Shown here in pieces: positions 60,490 to 64,000 of a stretch of 64,000 nt of DNA. Made by a program: the position numbers and the translations under genes. The notes under the pieces are model-generated. The model searched no databases and was not told the origin of the DNA. It saw only the letters and a program-made list of their open reading frames with translations. This stretch comes from Luteimonas abyssi. Lineage in GTDB: Bacteria > Pseudomonadota > Gammaproteobacteria > Xanthomonadales > Xanthomonadaceae. Position 1 is the first letter of the stretch. Each line of letters begins with the position of its first letter. Location of the stretch: contig NZ_KQ759763.1 of assembly GCF_001482195.1 (NCBI RefSeq), positions 2,035,780 through 2,099,779 of the forward strand, read 5' to 3'.

Positions 60490-60836
60490 TCCAGGGCTCC
60501 CCTCTTCCACACGTAGATGAAGCCGAGCAGGAGCATGCCGGCGAAGATGGCCATCTCGACCAGGCCGACGACACCGAGGTCGCGGAACACGGTGGCCCAG
60601 GGCACGATGAAGATGATTTCCAGATCGAAGATGATGAACTGGATGGCGATGAGGTAGTAGCGCACGTCGAACTGCATGCGCGCGTCCTCGAACGCGTTGA
60701 AGCCGCACTCGTAGGGAGACAGCTTTTCAGCCCCCGGTCGCTTGGGTCCCAACACGTTGCCGACGATCAGCAGGGCGATGCCGATGCCGGTGGCAACGAT
60801 CAGGAACAGCAGGGTCGGCAGATATTCGGCCAGCAC
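60480..60836 (-). CDS. nuoA: NADH-quinone oxidoreductase subunit A
   Basis: Three-helix membrane subunit; first gene of the nuo operon. The product is 118 residues. The loop [20 protein letters not shown] and the helix [15 protein letters not shown] are signatures. Confidence 0.97.
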   Translation of the reverse strand: MLAEYLPTLLFLIVATGIGIALLIVGNVLGPKRPGAEKLSPYECGFNAFEDARMQFDVRYYLIAIQFIIFDLEIIFIVPWATVFRDLGVVGLVEMAIFAGMLLLGFIYVWKRGALEWE

Positions 60837-61098
60837 GTGATGTTCTCTCGGCTACTTGCCACCCGGAGGCGGCCGTTGCTCGGCGCTTGCGCGCCGCCTG
60901 TACGCGACGCCAGGAAGCGCGCGTCGGATGGATGGGAGAGCGCGGTGGCGGCCGCCCGTCCGGTTGGCCCCGCGAGGCCTGCTTCGACAGGTCCCGCTCG
61001 CACGGCGCCTGCATCTCGAAACCCGGTAATTGTACCGTTTCGTAAACTGGGGAGTAAACGATTTATCGACATGTGCATGTCGTTGCCGACGCGCCTCG
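60837..61098. other. nuo operon leader region
   Basis: Gene-free 262 bases holding the candidate nuo promoter (61029-61058) and an untranslated leader of about 185 bases. No riboswitch-like fold was recognised. Confidence 0.5.
61029..61058 (-). promoter_or_regulatory. Sigma70-like promoter for the nuo operon
   Basis: On the minus strand TTTACT (61053-61058), 18 bases, TACAAT (61029-61034), about 195 bases before nuoA and just past the tRNA-Leu terminator. The local sequence is AT-richer than its surroundings. Confidence 0.55.
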
Positions 61099-61135
61099 AA
61101 AAACGCCGACGCCCCGCTCGGAAAGCGGGGCGTCG
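61099..61135 (-). terminator. Rho-independent terminator of tRNA-Leu
   Basis: 12-bp perfect stem CGACGCCCCGCT / AGCGGGGCGTCG with a 5-base loop, followed on the minus strand by GCGTTTTTC, 25 bases past the tRNA 3' end. It separates secG/tRNA-Leu from nuo. Confidence 0.92.
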
Positions 61136-61159
61136 GAGGTGCGGCGGACCGCCGCGTGT

Positions 61160-61245
61160 TGGTGCCCAAGAGGGGACTCGAACCCCTACGACCATAAGTC
61201 GCTACCACCTCAAGGTAGTGCGTCTACCAATTCCGCCACCTGGGC
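61160..61245 (-). tRNA. tRNA-Leu (GAG)
   Basis: 86-base class II tRNA with encoded CCA. The acceptor GCCCAGG pairs with CTTGGGC (one G-U), the anticodon loop TTGAGGT gives GAG (reads CUU/CUC), and a long variable arm and GGTTCGAGTCC T-loop follow. It lies 55 bases downstream of secG, so it is probably co-transcribed with tpiA-secG. Confidence 0.97.
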
Positions 61246-61300
61246 AAAGCTTGCTCGCCGGCACGCACGGGCGCCGGCGGGGGTGCGCATTGTACGCGCT

Positions 61301-61774
61301 TTACTGCTGGTTTTGCTGCTCTTCCGTCGCAGGAGGCGCCGGCGGCTGCGCGGCCGACTCGTCGACGGGCGGCGCCGGCACGGCGGCATCGCCACCGCCT
61401 TCGGCAGCGGGGGCAGCAGGCACCGAAGCACCGTCCTGCGCAGGCGCCTGCGGCACGCTGCCGTCCTGGGCCGAGGGCTGGACCGGCGCCTGCGGCACCG
61501 CGGACATCACGCCGAGATCCTGCTGCACCGTCGGCTGCGCCTGGCGGGTGGCGTACCACGCCATGAACAGGGTGATGGCGAAGAACGTGATCGCCAGCCA
61601 CTTGGTGCTCTTGGACAGGAAATTCGAGGAGCCACGCGAGCCGAACACGGTCGACGACGCGCCGCCACCGAAGCCGGAACCGGCCTGGGCGCCCGCGCCG
61701 CGCTGCATGAGGATCAACGCGACCATCGAGATGGCGACGATGACGAACAGGATATTGAGGACGATCAGCAGCAT
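61301..61774 (-). CDS. secG: Preprotein translocase subunit SecG
   Basis: Small SecYEG membrane subunit. The product is 157 residues. The first helix is followed by the conserved MQRGAGAQAGSGFGGGAS; a second helix lies at about 58-76. The long Ala/Pro/Gln/Glu-rich C-terminal tail is longer than in E. coli (110 residues). It starts 14 bases after tpiA. Confidence 0.95.
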   Translation of the reverse strand: MLLIVLNILFVIVAISMVALILMQRGAGAQAGSGFGGGASSTVFGSRGSSNFLSKSTKWLAITFFAITLFMAWYATRQAQPTVQQDLGVMSAVPQAPVQPSAQDGSVPQAPAQDGASVPAAPAAEGGGDAAVPAPPVDESAAQPPAPPATEEQQNQQ

Positions 61775-61788
61775 CGGATCTTTGACCG

Positions 61789-62541
61789 CTATTGCGCCGC
61801 GGCGGCCGCGACGATGGCGAGGAAATCGGCGGCCACCAACGAGGCGCCGCCGATCAGGCCGCCATCGACGTCGGGCTGCGAAAACAGCTCGGCGGCGTTG
61901 GCGGGCTTCACACTGCCCCCGTACAGGAGGGGCAGCGAATCAGCGATCTTAGCATCCCGGGCGGCGATTTCGCTACGGATGAACGCATGAACCGCCTGCG
62001 CCTGCTCCGGACTGGCGGTCTGCCCGGTCCCGATCGCCCAGACAGGCTCGTAAGCCACCACGGCATTGGCGAACGCCGCCGCGGTCACCAGGTCCAGCAC
62101 CGGCCGCAATTGCGAGGCGATGGTGTCCTCGGTCCGCCCCGCTTCGCGCTGCTGCAGGGACTCGCCCACGCACAGGATCGGGCGCAGGCCCGCGTTGACC
62201 GCGGCCAGGAACTTGCGCGCGATGTGTTCGCTGCTTTCGTTGTGGTACTGGCGGCGCTCCGAATGGCCGACCAGGCCGAAGCGCGCCCCGACATCGACCA
62301 GCATCTTCGCCGACACCTCGCCGGTCCATGCGCCTTCCTGGTTGCAGCTCACGTCCTGGGCACCGAACGCGACCGGCTGCCCCTCGAAATCCTCGACCAG
62401 ATCGCCCAGGTACGGCAGTGGCGGCAGGATCACCACCTCGACGCCCGCGGACGGCGCCTGCGCGATGCGGGACACCAGATCGGTGGCGAAGACGCGGCTG
62501 CCGTGCAGCTTCCAGTTGCCGGCGACGATGCGTGGGCGCAT
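61789..62541 (-). CDS. tpiA: Triosephosphate isomerase
   Basis: Interconverts dihydroxyacetone phosphate and glyceraldehyde 3-phosphate in glycolysis. The product is 250 residues from ATG 62541. Active-site residues are seen: Asn/Lys in GNWKLHG, His in GHSERR, Glu in AYEPVWAIGTG, and LYGGSVKPAN for phosphate. The longer open frame upstream is not supported by similarity. Confidence 0.98.
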   Translation of the reverse strand: MRPRIVAGNWKLHGSRVFATDLVSRIAQAPSAGVEVVILPPLPYLGDLVEDFEGQPVAFGAQDVSCNQEGAWTGEVSAKMLVDVGARFGLVGHSERRQYHNESSEHIARKFLAAVNAGLRPILCVGESLQQREAGRTEDTIASQLRPVLDLVTAAAFANAVVAYEPVWAIGTGQTASPEQAQAVHAFIRSEIAARDAKIADSLPLLYGGSVKPANAAELFSQPDVDGGLIGGASLVAADFLAIVAAAAAQ

Positions 62542-62680
62542 GGGATTCCTCGAAGAAGCGAAGCGGATGTCGATTCTAGGGGCTGCCAGCCGGCGCCGGT
62601 AGGCCGCGTCCGTGGCGACGCCGGAAACGACCGCGTCGGGCGCGCTACCCTGCCCTGCACACTTCCGGGAGCGAAAGACG

Positions 62681-63484
62681 ATGGCGCACGAGGCCGCACA
62701 GGGCGTCGCACTGGTCACCGGCGCATCCAGCGGCATCGGTGCCGCCATCGCCCGCGAGTATGCGCGACGCGGCGTACCGCTGGCGCTCACCGCGCGTCGC
62801 GGGCAACGCCTGCAGGCGCTGGCCGCCGAACTGCAGGCCCAGGTCCCGGTGACGGTGATCGTCGCCGACCTCGCCGAGCCCGGCGCGCCGTCGGCGATCG
62901 CCGACGCGCTGGAAGCGCGCGCCCTGCAGGTGCGCATCCTGGTCAACAATGCCGGCTATGGCGTGCCGGGGCGATACCCGGCCAGCGACTGGGCCACCCA
63001 TGCCGCCTTCGTCCAGGTGATGGTCGCCGCGGTCTCGGAGCTGACCTGGCGCCTGCTTCCCGCGATTCGCGCCAGCGGCACCGGCAGGATCCTCAACGTC
63101 GCCTCGTTCGCGGCGCTGATGCCGGCGGCGGACGGCCAGACGCTGTACGCGCCGGCCAAGGCATTCCTGGTGAAGTTCAGCGAGGCCCTGGCGCTGGAAA
63201 ACGCCGACGCCGGCGTACATGCCACGGCGCTGTGCCCCGGCTTCACCCGATCCGAGTTCCACGACGTCACCGGCACCCGCTCCCGGATGCGGGTACCGGC
63301 GCGGATGTGGCTGGACGCCGATGCCGTGGCCCGGTTCGGCATCGAGGCCTGCGAGCGCGGCCGGGTGCTGGCGATTCCGGGCTGGCGCTACCGCCTGCTG
63401 CACGGGCTGGCCAGACACCTGCCCCACCCGATGGCGCTCGGGCTGATGGCGCGCAACTCGCGCAAGGTGCGGCCGCTGGATTGA
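62681..63484 (+). CDS. Short-chain dehydrogenase/reductase
   Basis: NAD(P)-dependent oxidoreductase of unknown substrate. The product is 267 residues from ATG 62681 with GGGAG 10 bases upstream; the longer frame from 62612 lacks an RBS. The Rossmann motif TGASSGIG near 15, NNAGYG near 92 and the catalytic Ser (NVAS) and Tyr-x-x-x-Lys (YAPAK) are present. The C-terminal part resembles DltE/YqjQ-like classical SDRs. It is divergent from tpiA with 139 bases between. Confidence 0.9.
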   Translation: MAHEAAQGVALVTGASSGIGAAIAREYARRGVPLALTARRGQRLQALAAELQAQVPVTVIVADLAEPGAPSAIADALEARALQVRILVNNAGYGVPGRYPASDWATHAAFVQVMVAAVSELTWRLLPAIRASGTGRILNVASFAALMPAADGQTLYAPAKAFLVKFSEALALENADAGVHATALCPGFTRSEFHDVTGTRSRMRVPARMWLDADAVARFGIEACERGRVLAIPGWRYRLLHGLARHLPHPMALGLMARNSRKVRPLD

Positions 63485-63505
63485 GTGGGTCCGGGGGCTG
63501 GAGCC

Positions 63506-63525
63506 GGGAGAAAGGGTCTTCTCCC
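63506..63525 (+). other. Hairpin after the SDR gene
   Basis: GGGAGAA and TTCTCCC pair around a 6-base loop, 22 bases past the stop. No clear U run, so at most a weak terminator; it matches the GGGAGAAGG-type palindromes frequent in this bacterial family. Confidence 0.45.
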
Positions 63526-63619
63526 CAACGCAGTGAGTCGGCTGCGAGAGGCCTCGCTTCGTTTCGCCACGCGGCGGCCCGATGGCAACGGCCCCCTGCA
63601 ATCCGCAAGCCGATCCCCG

Positions 63620-63713
63620 CCGTGGCCGGTAGGCCGTTGCGCGAAACCAAGGAGGCCGCCGCCGCATGGCGGTGGCCGGGGGGACATTCGCGGCAAGGGC
63701 CTGCCGGCCACGG
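63620..63713 (+). repeat. Palindromic dispersed element, copy C
   Basis: 94 bp with terminal inverted repeats CCGTGGCCGGTAGGCC (63620-63635) and GGCCTGCCGGCCACGG (63698-63713), 15 of 16 matching. The interior inverted repeat GGCCGCCGCC-GCAT-GGCGGTGGCC can fold too. It is closely similar to 375-470, and the similarity continues about 25 bases beyond each end. Confidence 0.85.
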
Positions 63714-63800
63714 CGGGGCCTGTCGGATCGCAGCGAAAAGGAGCGAAGCACGACACCCGACGGTTCCGCCATCAGGCGAGGCAGCGAACAGCGTCCTCAT

Positions 63801-63860
63801 CCGCCCCTTCAGGGCACCTTCTTCCACGGGCGGGAGAAAGGAGCCCGCCGCAGCATGCCG
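63801..63860 (+). repeat. Imperfect direct repeat, unit 1
   Basis: 60-base unit with CCCTTC-GGG, CTTCTTCC and GGGAGAAAGG blocks, about three quarters identical to 63889-63948. Confidence 0.6.
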
Positions 63861-63888
63861 GTGGGACTGGCGAACGAAAACGCCCCTA

Positions 63889-63948
63889 CCTGCCCTTCGG
63901 GACCCCTTCTTCCGCAGGCAGGAGAAAGGGGTTTGCTGCGGCATGTCG
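63889..63948 (+). repeat. Imperfect direct repeat, unit 2
   Basis: Second unit of the repeat starting at 63801; it ends 5 bases before the stop codon of the partial gene at the window edge and may lie in that gene's 3' untranslated region. Confidence 0.6.
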
Positions 63949-63953
63949 GAGAA

Positions 63954-64000
63954 CTAGCGCAGCTTGATCTCGCGCAGGCGCTCTTCCAGATAGCCCTGCG
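63954..64000 (-). CDS. C-terminal end of an unidentified gene (partial)
   Basis: The last 14 codons of a minus-strand frame, ending GYLEERLREIKLR and a TAG stop, running off the window edge. Codon use and the charged helical end look like a real protein, but too little is present to name it. Confidence 0.5.
   Translation of the reverse strand, partial: QGYLEERLREIKLR

Larger units (their letters stand above)
63485..63953. other. Gene-free, repeat-rich stretch
   Basis: No convincing gene. It contains a hairpin (63506-63525), one full copy of the palindromic element and two imperfect 60-base direct repeats (63801-63860 and 63889-63948). This looks like a decayed cluster of intergenic repeats. 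Confidence 0.65.

Overview
The window is chromosomal DNA of a high-GC gammaproteobacterium, most likely a member of the Lysobacteraceae/Xanthomonadaceae (Lysobacter, Luteimonas or a relative). The evidence is the gene order tpiA-secG-tRNA-Leu-nuoABCDEFGHIJKLMN next to initiator tRNA-fMet and rimP-nusA-infB-rbfA-truB-rpsO-pnp, together with the protein sequences. Almost every gene is on the minus strand, so transcription runs from high to low coordinates. The genus call is inference.

Backbone, left part (1-9918): a gene-free end with copies of a palindromic repeat, then pnp, rpsO, truB, rbfA, infB, nusA and rimP. This is the classical translation/RNA-metabolism operon. Terminators lie after pnp and rpsO, a sigma70-like promoter lies before rpsO, and a strong terminator hairpin lies in the rimP leader.

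Accessory block 1 (10763-38701) is a complete-looking type VI secretion system. A LysR regulator and tssA are on the plus strand. On the minus strand lies one long gene train: tssB, tssC, hcp, tagJ/impE, tssE, tssF, tssG, clpV, an unassigned 528-residue protein (candidate effector), vgrG, a small T6SS-associated protein, an FHA protein, tssK, tssL (with an OmpA domain), tssM, tagF, a PP2C phosphatase, a PpkA-like kinase and a small membrane protein. No tssJ lipoprotein and no PAAR protein is visible.

Initiator tRNA-fMet (39507-39583) separates this block from accessory block 2 and has its own promoter and terminator.

Accessory block 2 (39666-45161) looks like an undescribed type of RiPP (ribosomally made, modified peptide) cluster. 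It holds two paralogous 59-60 residue precursor-like peptides ending in a shared TC-x5-C pattern, a JmjC/cupin-like protein that has lost its distal His, a LanM-type dehydratase without the LanC cyclase but with a DUF6624-like C-terminal domain, and a JmjC-type oxygenase with an intact HxD...H triad. The enzyme genes overlap or nearly abut. A perfect 10-bp hairpin separates the second precursor from the enzymes. This is the most interesting part of the window.

Backbone, right part (45630-62541): the full 14-gene nuo operon for respiratory complex I, preceded by a sigma70-like promoter, then tRNA-Leu(GAG) with its terminator, secG and tpiA. A divergent short-chain dehydrogenase (62681-63484) follows, then a repeat-rich gene-free stretch and the last codons of an unidentified minus-strand gene at the window edge. 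The two accessory blocks therefore sit on either side of the tRNA in what is otherwise a conserved nuoN-tRNA-fMet-rimP junction.
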